64,000 nucleotides of DNA from an uncultured Bacteroidales bacterium (GCA_947573135.1 CANPDU010000001.1:62001-126000); one strand, 5' to 3'. Positions 34,380 through 43,459 are shown, counted from the stretch's first letter. The notes: generated from the sequence alone by a model not told the origin. Program-made: numbers and translations.

Positions 34380-34841
34380 ATGGAAAAAATCGACAATCTC
34401 GATCGCAAGATCCTTCAAATCATCATGCGCAACGCGCGTATACCCTCTAAAGACGTGGCCATGGAGTGCGGCGTGTCGCGCGCGGCTATCCATCAGCGCA
34501 TCCAGCGTCTTATCGACCTCAAGGTGATCACCGGCTCGGGTTACAATGTCAACCCCAAGGTGCTCGGCTACGCTACATGCACATATATCGGCGTCAACCT
34601 CGAACGCGGAGCAATGTATCGTGACGTTGTGCCTGAATTCGAGAAAATCCCAGAGGTCGTGGAATGCCACTTCACCACCGGCCCCTACACTATGCTCATA
34701 AAACTCTATGCACGCGACAACGAGCATCTGATGGATCTGCTTAACAACAAGATACAGATGATCCACGGCGTCACCGGGACCGAAACCCTGATCTCGCTCG
34801 ACAATTCGATCGACCGCGTGATACCGATCTACTGTGAGTAA
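34380..34841 (+). CDS. Lrp/AsnC family transcriptional regulator
   Basis: 153 residues. N-terminal helix-turn-helix (about 4-60: LDRKILQIIMRNARIPSKDV, SRAAIHQRIQRLIDLKVI) and C-terminal RAM ligand-binding domain (about 70-150: YIGVNLERGAMYRDVV, VVECHFTTGPYTMLIKLYAR). Such proteins act as octamers or dimers that sense amino acids and control metabolism genes. Ligand unknown. It stands alone, 135 bases before the YfhO gene. Its closeness to relatives with GxxTxxE (TGTETLISLDNSI) in the last strand is typical. No own operator visible. Confidence 0.93.
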   Translation: MEKIDNLDRKILQIIMRNARIPSKDVAMECGVSRAAIHQRIQRLIDLKVITGSGYNVNPKVLGYATCTYIGVNLERGAMYRDVVPEFEKIPEVVECHFTTGPYTMLIKLYARDNEHLMDLLNNKIQMIHGVTGTETLISLDNSIDRVIPIYCE

Positions 34842-34952
34842 AAGAATTATACAGGCCTTAATGAAAAAGGCTGCCTTGTACTTTACCGGCCGGAGTCTAC
34901 GTATCTTCGGCTTTACGGCAAACGCCCGCAAAGATTCGGCCGCGTCAATTAA

Positions 34953-34960
34953 TATTTTTG
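34953..34960 (+). promoter_or_regulatory. -7 promoter box TATTTTTG for the YfhO gene
   Basis: TATTTTTG on the plus strand, 16 bases before the ATG at 34977. Confidence 0.45.
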
Positions 34961-34976
34961 CTTCCCGATAATATCG

Positions 34977-37613
34977 ATGAAAAAAATCACCTCATTTCTG
35001 AAAGATTCTCAAGTCAGAGGTTTCTTCATATCAGTGGCGGCTCTGATTGCAGTGTCGCTCGCATTCTTCTATCCCGACGCATTCGATGGAGCATCACTGC
35101 AACAGTCTGACATCAGACAGGGCATAGCTAACGGTCAGGAGGCTACGGCCTATGAAGCAGCTACCGGCGAAAAAGCGCTTTGGACCAACTCTCTGTTCGG
35201 CGGCATGCCGACATTCCAGATCTCGCCGACCTACTCATCAAACTCCCTTTTCAGTTGGATCGACACTGCCTACGGTCTCGGACTGCCGGCGCCGTCCAAT
35301 CTGCTGTTCATGATGATGTTCGGCTTCCTCATTCTGCTGTTTGTCATGAAGATGAGATGGTATTATGCGCTGCTCGGATCCATCGCATGGGGATTTTCGA
35401 CTTATTTCATCATAATCATCGGAGCCGGCCACATCTGGAAATTCGTGGCTCTGGCCTACATTCCGCCCACAATCGCCGGACTGATGCTTGTCTATCGCGG
35501 CCGATATGTTTCGGGGGCGGCGATGCTCTCGCTGTTCGCGATGATGCAGCTCAACGCCAACCACCCGCAGATGTCCTACTATTTCTTCTTCGTCATGGCG
35601 GCGCTTGTCATAGCATGGCTGGTGACGGCGATCAAAGAGAAAAAGTTACGCGACTGGGCAGTGGCTACTGCCGTGACCGTCGGAGCCGGCTGTCTGGCCA
35701 TAGGAGCCAATCTCCCGAGCATCTACAACACCTATGAATACGCCAAAGAAACAAAACGCGCCCAGTCGGAGCTAACGCCTGTCGAAAAGGCTGACGCCGC
35801 CGACAGTCAGGTCAGACCGACCGGCGGCATGCCCTACGATCAGATCGTGGGATGGAGCTACGGACGCGCCGAAACATTCTCCCTGCTTGTCCCCAATGTG
35901 AAAGGCGGCGCCTCGGCACGCCCGGAGAACGGCCGGATGGAATATCTCGGACTCGACAAACTGCCCGACGCAGCTCAGTTCGAAGGACAGCCGCAGGCGG
36001 CGATGCTGCCCTATCTCAGTCAGTATTTCAACGACTCCGAAGGGACAAACGGCCCGGTCTATGTCGGAGCTCTTATCTTCGCCCTTTTCATCCTCGGCTG
36101 TATAATCGTACGCGGTCCGGTCAAATGGGCGCTGCTGGCGGTTACAGTCCTCTCGCTCCTGCTTGCTCTCGGCCGCAACTTCGCGTCGCTCACGGATCTG
36201 ATGATCTACAACTTTCCGCTCTACAACAAGTTCAGAGCCGTAGAGAGCATACTGGTGATCGCCGAATTTACGATGCCGCTCCTCGCGGTCATGGCTCTTC
36301 ACACGATGCTGACCACGCCTGATGCCGTGCGTCGTTACCGCAAGGCTCTCTGCTGGTCGTTCGGAGTGTCAGCGCTCGTCTGTCTCGTCGCATTTGTCGC
36401 TCCGTCTGTATTCGGATCGGCAATTACAGGCAATGACCACTCGGTGGCACAGAATATCCAGCAGCAGGTTCTGGCTATGGCACAGCAATACGGCATGGAC
36501 CGTCCTGAGGCGGACGCAGCAGCTTTCCAGTATTCACTTTCCAACCCGGCCAACGTCTCTGCGATCGAAAGTCTCCGTTACGGACTCGTCAAGGCCGACG
36601 GCCTGCGGTCGCTGATATTCATCGCGCTGGGGTTTGTGATGATCTTCTTCGCCTGCCGCAGAACGATAAGTCCCGCAGCCGCGACTCTCGCGATAACCGC
36701 GCTTGTGCTCGCTGACCTCTACGGTGTCGACAAACGCTATGTCTCTCATTCGAGTTTCGCCCCGGCAGCTGCAGCGGCCTCGCCTGTCATCGCAGCTGAC
36801 GAGATCGACAATGAGATACTCAGCGATAAGGATCCGCACTACCGTGTGCTCGACATTCCGGGTTTTGACCTTCCCGACCGGTCTTACTATCATAAGATGA
36901 TCGGAGGCTATCATGCTGCCAAACTTATTCGCTATGAGGATATCATACAGCGTCGTCTGCGTCCGGTGCTCGCCCTCGGATACCATCCCGAGCTGCGCAT
37001 CGATTCAATTGCGGCAGAATATCAGCCGGCAGTACGCGACGCAGCAGCCAACTACCGCATCCTCGACATGCTCAACACCCGATACATAATCACCGGCGAC
37101 AAAGATTACCCGCTCGAACGCAACGATCACGCTCTCGGCAACGCATGGTTCGTGGACGAAATCTCATATGTCAACGGAGCCGACGCCGAAATGGAAGCAC
37201 TCGGGCTTATCGATCCTGCCCGTCAGGCTGTGGCCGACTCCCGTTTCCGCGACATTCTCGGCGACGAAGTGCGGTCAACCGAACCCGGAGACTCGATATG
37301 GCTTACAGACTACACCCCCAACCGCCTGACATATCATGCCTCGACCAAAAACGGTGGTCTCGGCGTATTCTCCGAAGTTTATTTCCCCTGGGGCTGGCAT
37401 GCGACCATAGACGGCAATCCGGCCGAACTCGGACGCGTCAACTATCTGCTGCGTGCTCTGCCGATCCCTGCCGGAAGCCATGAGATTGTGATGACGTTCG
37501 ATCCGCAGTCGATCCATACATGCTCGGCTATTGCCTATGCGTGCGTGACGCTGATCTATATGCTTTGTCTCGGAGGCATTTTCATTTCTGTCGGGAAATG
37601 CGGTTTGATTTAG
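34977..37613 (+). CDS. YfhO family multi-pass membrane protein
   Basis: 878 residues. About 12-13 membrane segments: one at 13-32, a group at 105-240, another at 355-470 and 530-580, and a last one at 845-868. Between them are periplasmic loops, and the long loop from about 590 to 840 ends in a beta-rich domain (VYFPWGWHATIDGNPAELGR, LPIPAGSHEIVMTFDP). YfhO proteins are GT-C-like; in Gram-positives YfhO glycosylates lipoteichoic acid. In Bacteroidota the substrate is not known. The conserved acidic pair expected in the first loop may be SLAFFYPDAF. The next gene starts 16 bases before the stop. Confidence 0.85.
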   Translation: MKKITSFLKDSQVRGFFISVAALIAVSLAFFYPDAFDGASLQQSDIRQGIANGQEATAYEAATGEKALWTNSLFGGMPTFQISPTYSSNSLFSWIDTAYGLGLPAPSNLLFMMMFGFLILLFVMKMRWYYALLGSIAWGFSTYFIIIIGAGHIWKFVALAYIPPTIAGLMLVYRGRYVSGAAMLSLFAMMQLNANHPQMSYYFFFVMAALVIAWLVTAIKEKKLRDWAVATAVTVGAGCLAIGANLPSIYNTYEYAKETKRAQSELTPVEKADAADSQVRPTGGMPYDQIVGWSYGRAETFSLLVPNVKGGASARPENGRMEYLGLDKLPDAAQFEGQPQAAMLPYLSQYFNDSEGTNGPVYVGALIFALFILGCIIVRGPVKWALLAVTVLSLLLALGRNFASLTDLMIYNFPLYNKFRAVESILVIAEFTMPLLAVMALHTMLTTPDAVRRYRKALCWSFGVSALVCLVAFVAPSVFGSAITGNDHSVAQNIQQQVLAMAQQYGMDRPEADAAAFQYSLSNPANVSAIESLRYGLVKADGLRSLIFIALGFVMIFFACRRTISPAAATLAITALVLADLYGVDKRYVSHSSFAPAAAAASPVIAADEIDNEILSDKDPHYRVLDIPGFDLPDRSYYHKMIGGYHAAKLIRYEDIIQRRLRPVLALGYHPELRIDSIAAEYQPAVRDAAANYRILDMLNTRYIITGDKDYPLERNDHALGNAWFVDEISYVNGADAEMEALGLIDPARQAVADSRFRDILGDEVRSTEPGDSIWLTDYTPNRLTYHASTKNGGLGVFSEVYFPWGWHATIDGNPAELGRVNYLLRALPIPAGSHEIVMTFDPQSIHTCSAIAYACVTLIYMLCLGGIFISVGKCGLI

Positions 37614-38137
37614 CGCGACGATACAAACGCTGGAGACACGGCCGGGGCTTCGGAATACACTCGCCTTTTGCCTATGACTTCATCACCCGCACATTGCGCG
37701 AGCGCATGCCCTACTACTTCTACGAACGTCTCGATGCCATGGCTGCGGCCCGGCATCTTGACGTGGCTGATCAACGCCGCTTGCGTCTGATATTTCGCAT
37801 AGCCGTGCGTTTCAACCCGGCGACGGCAGCCGTTATAGGCGACCATAACAACGTGTATCAGAAAAAAACTTTGAAATCGGCGCGAAGCAGCATAGACACT
37901 AATGCTTCCTTGCCGGACGCCGCTCTGATTATAATCAACGAGGATTGTCCCAATGTCCCGGTAATGCGAGACGGCGCGGTCTGCATTTTCCCCGACACAC
38001 AATCAGGCGGCCGTGCGACATGCGAGGCCGTCTGGTCTGCGACAACGCGTGGCATGCGTTTCGACAACGCAGACGGTTTTACAGTAATCGTCTTTTCCGA
38101 CAGGCTTCCCCGCCAGCAGTTCGACGTCCGATTCTGA
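37598..38137 (+). CDS. Degenerate SAM-methyltransferase-like protein
   Basis: 179 residues from the ATG at 37598, chosen over an earlier in-frame ATG (37520) that lies deep in the YfhO gene. The N-terminus RYKRWRHGRGFGIHSPFAYD then FITRTLRERM is the signature of a Bacteroidota class I methyltransferase family. In those proteins a glycine-rich SAM loop follows RLIFRIAVRF; here the place is taken by AAVIGDHNNVYQKKT, without the G-x-G. The protein is also short (usual length about 230-250). It probably has lost SAM binding, or keeps only a structural role. Overlaps YfhO by 16 bases, so translation is coupled. Convergent with the ATPase gene. Confidence 0.7.
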   Translation: MRFDLARRYKRWRHGRGFGIHSPFAYDFITRTLRERMPYYFYERLDAMAAARHLDVADQRRLRLIFRIAVRFNPATAAVIGDHNNVYQKKTLKSARSSIDTNASLPDAALIIINEDCPNVPVMRDGAVCIFPDTQSGGRATCEAVWSATTRGMRFDNADGFTVIVFSDRLPRQQFDVRF

Positions 38138-38150
38138 CCGACAGCCAATC

Positions 38151-39362
38151 TTATAACTCAGATGTGAGCAAGAACTGACGCAGCGAAAGATGACGTATCC
38201 CCCTGTAGTCTCTTGGAGCTGACATAGGATCCATCGAAACCACATATTTTCTGAAATTATCAGGGATGTCAAGCAGATTGCCGAACTCCCGTTCACGAGT
38301 CTGATCATTTATGATCAGATAAGTCGCCTGCACATAAATTTTGTCATCATTTTTTTCTGCGACAAAGTCCACTTCGCCGTTCGGTAATATCCCGACCCAT
38401 ACTTTGTATCCGAGATTCTTGAGATGCAGATAAACAGCATTCTCAATCACTTTCTCAATATCTTTTTCTCGATTGCTGCCAACCAACAGATTTCTCAATC
38501 CTAAATCTTCGAAAAAGTACTTGTCGTTTGTTTCAAGCAGTTTTTTGCCGTGAATGTCATATCTGGGGATTTTGTTTATAATATAGGCGTTTGAAGCGGA
38601 TTTCAGATAGTTCAAAGCTGTCAGGGGCGTCAGCTCAACCTTATTCGATTTGAGATATTTTGAAATGGCTGTTCCGGAAACAAGCTGTCCGACATTGTCG
38701 CTTACAAAAGACAATAGATTTTCAAAAAGCGTTACATTTCTTATACCTTCTCTTTCAATCACGTCTTTAAGGACTATCGTATTGTATATGTTTTGGATAT
38801 ATTCCCAAATCATATCTTTGTTGTCGAGACCAAGCCGATATAGATGGGGCAGTCCGCCGTATGTCAGATACTTGTCAAGACTTGCTTGTGAATCAGGTAA
38901 CCCATGAAATTCAAGAAATTCACTGTATGATAAACTTTGTATATGAATATCGATATATCTGCCCCCAAGATAGGTCGATAGTTCTGAAGACAGCATTTTA
39001 GCATTGCTCCCGGTTATGACAATCTGACACTCTTCATCCGCATTCAGACTGCGTAAAGTGTTTTCAAACCCGGCTATATCCTGAACTTCATCGATCAGAA
39101 GATAGTTTGCCTTTCCGAAGTCTATTTTGTCCTTGAGATAGTTGTCAAGTTCGATATGTGAGCAAAGTCCGTCATACTTTTTTTTCTCTTTGTTTATATA
39201 TATAATATTTGCTTGAGGATCCTGCGAGGCAATGATTTGCGCCAGATCTTTCAGTATATAACTTTTGCCAACTCTCCGCTGTCCTGTAAGGGCGAGTATC
39301 ATTCCTTTGTTGAGGAATTTGACAATTTTGTCGATGTATATTTTCCTTGTAATGATTTCCAT
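38151..39362 (-). CDS. AAA ATPase with DUF4143-type C-terminus
   Basis: 403 residues from the ATG at 39362, fixed by a promoter box five bases upstream; ATGs further up would lie before the promoter. N-terminal P-loop: Walker A ALTGQRRVGKSYIL (about 20-33), Walker B NYLLIDEVQDI, sensor ITGSNAKML. Then the typical SLSYSEFLEFHG and YLTYGGLPHLYRLG. The C-terminal DUF4143/nuclease-like part has GYKVWVGILPNGEVDFVAEK, a D-x-V-D-type restriction-like fold. Function of the family is unknown, often considered mobile or defence-associated. AT-rich compared with flanks. Three related inverted/direct copies of a GTATACTTAAT site lie upstream. Confidence 0.88.
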   Translation of the reverse strand: MEIITRKIYIDKIVKFLNKGMILALTGQRRVGKSYILKDLAQIIASQDPQANIIYINKEKKKYDGLCSHIELDNYLKDKIDFGKANYLLIDEVQDIAGFENTLRSLNADEECQIVITGSNAKMLSSELSTYLGGRYIDIHIQSLSYSEFLEFHGLPDSQASLDKYLTYGGLPHLYRLGLDNKDMIWEYIQNIYNTIVLKDVIEREGIRNVTLFENLLSFVSDNVGQLVSGTAISKYLKSNKVELTPLTALNYLKSASNAYIINKIPRYDIHGKKLLETNDKYFFEDLGLRNLLVGSNREKDIEKVIENAVYLHLKNLGYKVWVGILPNGEVDFVAEKNDDKIYVQATYLIINDQTREREFGNLLDIPDNFRKYVVSMDPMSAPRDYRGIRHLSLRQFLLTSEL

Positions 39363-39367
39363 ACCTG

Positions 39368-39375
39368 CAAAGGTA
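39368..39375 (-). promoter_or_regulatory. -7 promoter box TACCTTTG for the ATPase gene, nearly leaderless
   Basis: TACCTTTG on the minus strand, only five bases before the ATG at 39362. Confidence 0.6.
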
Positions 39376-39384
39376 TAAAATCTC

Positions 39385-39480
39385 ATTAAGTATACCAAAC
39401 AAAAAATAGTATTTTGGGATTTTTATTTAGTATACTTAATAAAAATATCGAGTCGCAAGGTTTTATTAATCGTACTTAAT
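39385..39480. promoter_or_regulatory. Three copies of a GTATACTTAAT-type site upstream of the ATPase gene
   Basis: ATTAAGTATAC (39385-39395) and GTATACTTAAT (39430-39440) are exact inverted copies, and CGTACTTAAT (39471-39480) is a third, imperfect one. The first is 9 bases upstream of the -7 box. They may bind an autoregulator or a host factor. Confidence 0.5.
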
Positions 39481-39495
39481 AGGATTTGGTCGGCA

Positions 39496-40596
39496 CTATT
39501 CGACCGGTTTGGTCGGGAAGTCCCAGCCTGTGATCGTGGCGATGTAGGGGATCAGCAACATAGCCATCTTCTTCTGACCCTGATAGTTGGGATGCCAGTT
39601 GGCTCCGCGGTCGCTGTCCCAGTTGAGGTAGTCGACAGGCATACGCATGAAATAGGTCGGCTTGTCGGCCTGACGCTGCATGATGTCAGCGAACATCGGC
39701 TCCTGCTCGATTGCTATGGCATAGGGCATCACGCTCAGCACCTTTGTGTCCTGACCATATTTGGCGCGGACCGAATCAATGATCTCGCAGTAGGCGTTGA
39801 CAAACTCGCTGTGATAAGGATGCGGCTCGGTCGAGAAATCATTGGCGCCCAGATTGATGATGACAAGGTCGGGGCGATAGCTGTCGAAGGTCCATTTGAC
39901 CGCCGGGTTCTCGTCAAAAGTCTGCATGAATCTGTGACGCATCGCCGCGCGTGATATGCGGACCGTGTCGCCATAGTTGCGTACGGCTCCGCGTCCCGAA
40001 TGGGCGATGATCGTATAGTCGGCATCGAAATAGCGCGGTATGATGGTCGAATAAGCGAGATTACAGTTCTCTGTTTCTGCTGTGAACGGTGCGCGCGGAT
40101 CGTTGCTGTCCGTACCGTAGCCGGCAGAAAGCGAATTGCCGATAAATTCGATGTGACGCCCCCGCGGCTGCCCGGCCGTCATAGAGCCTCCCGACGGAAG
40201 AATGAATTCGCGGAATGTTGTTGTACCGGTCCGGCCCTCGGTGCATTTACGTATCGAGATTTCGTGGATACCGCGCGGCAATTTGTCGGCGACAGTGATC
40301 ACTGTGTCGGCTGACGCTACCTTGAATTTTCTGTAGTGACGGCCGTCGACAAAGACGTCGAAATAGCTTTTGCCCGTATCGCCGGCACGCAGCGACAGTG
40401 CCCGGCCGTTGAGTTTCGTTTCAGCGTATGTTCCGCTCCAGTCGAAGCTTACGCTGCCGTCAGACGTACGGTCAGTTCGGCCGACGATTCTCACCGCAGA
40501 TGTGTCGGCGGCATTATAGGTTCTGGCAGTCTGCGCGGCCTCACAGTTGTAAGCCGACATCATCATAACGGCGAGCAAAGGGAAAATGTGTTTCAT
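39496..40596 (-). CDS. Secreted SGNH/GDSL esterase (CE2-like acetyl esterase)
   Basis: 366 residues. Signal peptide MKHIFPLLAVMMMSAYNCEA. An N-terminal beta-sandwich (about 25-140) is followed by an SGNH hydrolase (about 145-360), the layout of CE2 acetyl-xylan esterases. Block I IEFIGNSLSAGYG carries the nucleophile Ser, block III is NLGANDFS, and the late block V DRGANWHPNYQGQ carries His. CE2 enzymes use a Ser-His pair, with Asp often missing. Likely removes acetyl groups from plant or host polysaccharides in the periplasm. 21 bases after glgB on the same strand, so part of its transcript. Confidence 0.88.
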   Translation of the reverse strand: MKHIFPLLAVMMMSAYNCEAAQTARTYNAADTSAVRIVGRTDRTSDGSVSFDWSGTYAETKLNGRALSLRAGDTGKSYFDVFVDGRHYRKFKVASADTVITVADKLPRGIHEISIRKCTEGRTGTTTFREFILPSGGSMTAGQPRGRHIEFIGNSLSAGYGTDSNDPRAPFTAETENCNLAYSTIIPRYFDADYTIIAHSGRGAVRNYGDTVRISRAAMRHRFMQTFDENPAVKWTFDSYRPDLVIINLGANDFSTEPHPYHSEFVNAYCEIIDSVRAKYGQDTKVLSVMPYAIAIEQEPMFADIMQRQADKPTYFMRMPVDYLNWDSDRGANWHPNYQGQKKMAMLLIPYIATITGWDFPTKPVE

Positions 40597-40617
40597 TGAT
40601 TGGCGTTTATTTTTTTA

Positions 40618-42747
40618 TCATCGTTTTGTCTGGCGGTGGCGTGCTGTGGCCGGCTGTTTGCGGAGCACCATCGCCGAGCGGGCAGGCAGATAGAGTTTCA
40701 GCCACTCGACGCCGTGAGGCGCATAGAGAGGATCGCTGACTGTCAGATGTTCAACGCTCTCGTCGACGTTGCCGTATCCCCCATACTCCGGCCGATCGGT
40801 CGACAGCACAGTCCGGTAGCTGCCGCCGGGTGCCAGAATGCCATATCCGTCGAACGACTTGAACGGATTGAAGTTGAACACGAACACGAGATCGCCTCGC
40901 ATGAAAGCCAGCACCTGATCGTCGTCTTTCTCCCACAGTTTTCTTATCGGGAGTGCCTGGAAGTTGTAATGAGAGCTGACCAGTTCGACCATCGCGTTGT
41001 CGAAATTATTGAGATAGCGATATTTAAGATCCTCGCGGTCTACGAGATCCCATTGTCGCCGGGCGTATTTATAACTCCAACCGTTGCCCTCGCGGGGAAA
41101 ATCAATCCACTCGGGATGGCCGAACTCGTTGCCCATGAAGTTGAGATAACCGCCGTTGATTGTGGCTATTGTTACAAGACGAATCATTTTGTGGAGCGCC
41201 ATTCCGCGCGCTACGGTCATATTGTCGTCGGTCTTCTCCATATGCCAGTACATCTCTTTGTCGATCAGACGGAATATTACGGTCTTGTCGCCTACGAGCG
41301 CCTGGTCGTGGCTTTCGACATAGCTGATGGTCTTTTCGTCGGCACGGCGGTTGGTGAGTTCCCAGAATATGGAGGTCGGATGCCAGTCCTCGTCTTTTTT
41401 CTCTTTCAGTGTCTTGATCCAGTAGTCGGGGATACCCATAGCCATGCGGTAGTCGAAGCCTATGCCGCCGTCTTTGACCGGCAGCGCGAGACCCGGCATA
41501 CCGCTCATCTCCTCCGCGATAGTGATCGCATGACGGTTGTAATCATGGATAAGCTCGTTGGCCAGTGTCAGATAAGTTATGGCGTTCGTGTCCTGAGCGC
41601 CGTTGTAGTAGTCACCATACCCCCCGAACGCCTGACCTAGACCGTGGTTATAGTAGAGCATCGACGTCACACCGTCAAAACGGAAACCGTCGAAATGATA
41701 TTCTTCCATCCAGTATTTGCAGTTCGACAGCAGGAAGTGGAGCACCTCATTCTTGCCGTAGTCGAAGCAGAGCGAATCCCAAGCCGGATGTTCGCGGCGT
41801 CCGTCGCCGTAGAAATAGAGGTCATAGCTGCCGTCGAGACGACCCAGACCCTCGGCCTCGTTCTTGACGGCGTGACTGTGGACGATATCCATGATCACGG
41901 CGATACCCTCGCTGTGAGCCGCGTCGATAAGCGCTTTAAGATCTTCGGGTGTGCCGAAGCGGCTTGAAGCGGCAAAGAAGTTCGATACATGATAGCCGAA
42001 TGATCCGTAGTAGGGATGTTCCTGAATAGCCATGATCTGGATTGCATTATAGCCGTCGGCCACGATGCGCGGAAGCACCTTCTCGCGGAATTCGGCATAC
42101 GTGCCGACGCCCTCGCGCTCCTGAGCCATGCCGATATGGCATTCATAGATAAGCAGCGGACGGGTGTCGGGAGTGAAATCACTGTCGGTCCACTCGTAGG
42201 CCTCGGCAGGATCCCACACCTGCGCCGAGAAAATAGCTGTGCGGCTGTCCTGTACGACTCTCGTTGCATAGGCAGGTATGCGCTCACCCTCGCCTCCGTC
42301 CCAATGAACCATCATTTTGTAGTGGTCACCGTGATTTATCGCCGAGGCCGGAAGCGTGACCTCCCACACACCGTTGCCGATCGGACGCAGAGCATACATC
42401 GCCTCCTCCTGCCAGCGCGAGAAGTCGCCGATCAGGGTTATGGCCGTGGCGTTGGGCGCCCACTCGCGGAATGTCCATGATCCGTCGGCATTATGATGAA
42501 GCCCGAAATAATGATGGGCATTGGCAAAATCTATCAGATTGCCTCCCAGTTCCTTGCGCTTGCGGATAGCATCCTCGTGGCGTCCGTTGATGGCGTCGGC
42601 ATAAGGTTCGAGCCAGGGATCGTTTTTCAGGATAGGAAGTATGTTTGCAGGCGCCTTGCGGCGGGGCTGACGGGGCTTGGTGCTGTTTGGCTTCATGGCC
42701 TTTTCAGGTTTCGGCTGATTATCTTTAGAACGCATAGACTTGGACAT
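40618..42747 (-). CDS. glgB: 1,4-alpha-glucan branching enzyme (eukaryote-like GlgB, GH13)
   Basis: 709 residues. Makes alpha-1,6 branches in glycogen. A basic, proline-rich N-terminal extension (about 1-35) precedes a CBM48 domain (about 70-160: HHYFGLHHNADGSWTFREWA), then the GH13 barrel. Catalytic residues lie in GFRFDGVTSML (nucleophile Asp), TIAEEMSGMPG (acid Glu) and YVESHDQALVGDK (stabilising Asp). The C-terminal beta domain ends LPARSAMVLRK. The sequence resembles the eukaryotic/Bacteroidota type branching enzyme more than proteobacterial GlgB. The other glycogen genes are not in the window. Promoter box 24 bases upstream, divergent from tRNA-Leu. Confidence 0.94.
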   Translation of the reverse strand: MSKSMRSKDNQPKPEKAMKPNSTKPRQPRRKAPANILPILKNDPWLEPYADAINGRHEDAIRKRKELGGNLIDFANAHHYFGLHHNADGSWTFREWAPNATAITLIGDFSRWQEEAMYALRPIGNGVWEVTLPASAINHGDHYKMMVHWDGGEGERIPAYATRVVQDSRTAIFSAQVWDPAEAYEWTDSDFTPDTRPLLIYECHIGMAQEREGVGTYAEFREKVLPRIVADGYNAIQIMAIQEHPYYGSFGYHVSNFFAASSRFGTPEDLKALIDAAHSEGIAVIMDIVHSHAVKNEAEGLGRLDGSYDLYFYGDGRREHPAWDSLCFDYGKNEVLHFLLSNCKYWMEEYHFDGFRFDGVTSMLYYNHGLGQAFGGYGDYYNGAQDTNAITYLTLANELIHDYNRHAITIAEEMSGMPGLALPVKDGGIGFDYRMAMGIPDYWIKTLKEKKDEDWHPTSIFWELTNRRADEKTISYVESHDQALVGDKTVIFRLIDKEMYWHMEKTDDNMTVARGMALHKMIRLVTIATINGGYLNFMGNEFGHPEWIDFPREGNGWSYKYARRQWDLVDREDLKYRYLNNFDNAMVELVSSHYNFQALPIRKLWEKDDDQVLAFMRGDLVFVFNFNPFKSFDGYGILAPGGSYRTVLSTDRPEYGGYGNVDESVEHLTVSDPLYAPHGVEWLKLYLPARSAMVLRKQPATARHRQTKR

Positions 42748-42771
42748 TGGTTAGTTCAATTCATTTTTTTA

Positions 42772-42779
42772 CAAACTTA
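42772..42779 (-). promoter_or_regulatory. -7 promoter box TAAGTTTG for glgB
   Basis: TAAGTTTG on the minus strand, 24 bases before the ATG at 42747; a TTTG lies 18 bases further up (complement of 42798-42801), matching the -33 element. Confidence 0.6.
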
Positions 42780-42895
42780 CTCAAAAACAAACGAAGTCAA
42801 AGATATTTAACACATTTTAAGCGCCCTGACGCTTCGCTTGCTCCTATAAAACAGCTGCGAGGACAAAACTCACTTGTAAAAACAAAAAAAATCGC

Positions 42896-43459
42896 TTACC
42901 TTTGCAACATCATAAGCCCGGATGGCGGAATCGGTAGACGCGCCGGTCTCAAACACCGGTGGGGCGACCCATCCCGGTTCGATCCCGGGTCCGGGTACAT
43001 AACCGTGGAGAAGAGCAATCTTCTCCGCGGTTTTTTAGTACGCACGGTTTGTGCGTACTTATAATCCGGAGAGCGGGGGAGACAGGGGCTGTGAGAAGAT
43101 TGTGTTTTTAATGCTTTTGATGAGCCGATTGCCACGCGAAGCGCCGTAAGAGGCAGAACGCTGACGAACGGTGCACCTGCCGTCGTTCCGGACCGACGGA
43201 AATATTCGTCTGCTATCTGACTGAGAATGCGCATCGCGCGGCGGTCGCACATGGCCACAAACTCAAAACCGTTTTCGGCAAGACGCGCCACAATCGCGGC
43301 TACTGAGCAACTGAAACTGATCGGACTGCGGCGTATGATATCGGAGATCTCTATTGCAATATCATGGAAGCCGTAATCACAGTGCCTCAGAAAGCGCAGC
43401 AGGGCGCGACGCGTCGAGCGTGGTTTCTTGTCTGTAAGATGTAGCGTTTTATCGGTCAT
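42896..43459 (-). CDS. Unknown ORF of a repeated element, copy B
   Basis: Homologous to the ORF at 7707-7174. The first ~118 residues align without gaps (RSTRRALLRFLRHCDYGF, DIAIEISDII, RILSQIADEYFRRSGTTAGA). The remaining ~70 residues of the open frame run antisense through the hairpin at 43037-43059, the tRNA terminator and the entire tRNA-Leu gene, so cannot be a true part of the protein. The real product, if any, ends before about 43060. No known fold. Nonsynonymous differences to copy A greatly outnumber silent ones by hand count, while other blocks are identical at every base. Promoter box 22 bases upstream. Confidence 0.4.
   Translation of the reverse strand: MTDKTLHLTDKKPRSTRRALLRFLRHCDYGFHDIAIEISDIIRRSPISFSCSVAAIVARLAENGFEFVAMCDRRAMRILSQIADEYFRRSGTTAGAPFVSVLPLTALRVAIGSSKALKTQSSHSPCLPRSPDYKYAQTVRTKKPRRRLLFSTVMYPDPGSNRDGSPHRCLRPARLPIPPSGLMMLQR
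42897..42904 (+). promoter_or_regulatory. -7 promoter box TACCTTTG for tRNA-Leu
   Basis: TACCTTTG on the plus strand, 11 bases before the mature 5' end of the tRNA, giving a very short 5' leader. Confidence 0.7.
42916..42997 (+). tRNA. tRNA-Leu (anticodon CAA)
   Basis: 82 bases with a long variable arm region as in class II tRNAs. Acceptor GCCCGGA pairs with TCCGGGT at 42990-42996 (first pair G-U). The anticodon stem CCGGT/ACCGG encloses loop CTCAAAC, anticodon CAA, reading UUG. The T arm is CCCGG-TTCGATC-CCGGG. No CCA is encoded. Followed directly by a terminator. Confidence 0.96.
43001..43036 (+). terminator. Terminator of tRNA-Leu
   Basis: Stem AACCG-T-GGAGAAGA with loop GCAA and the complement TCTTCTCC-G-CGGTT, followed by a T run. 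It may also interrupt transcription coming from the other strand. Confidence 0.9.

Noticed and set aside
40600-41640. 346-residue plus-strand open frame inside glgB
   Set aside because: Lies opposite the catalytic domain of GlgB, which is certain.
42896-43060. C-terminal ~55 residues of the unknown ORF of copy B
   Set aside because: They are antisense to tRNA-Leu and its terminator, so cannot be a selected protein end.
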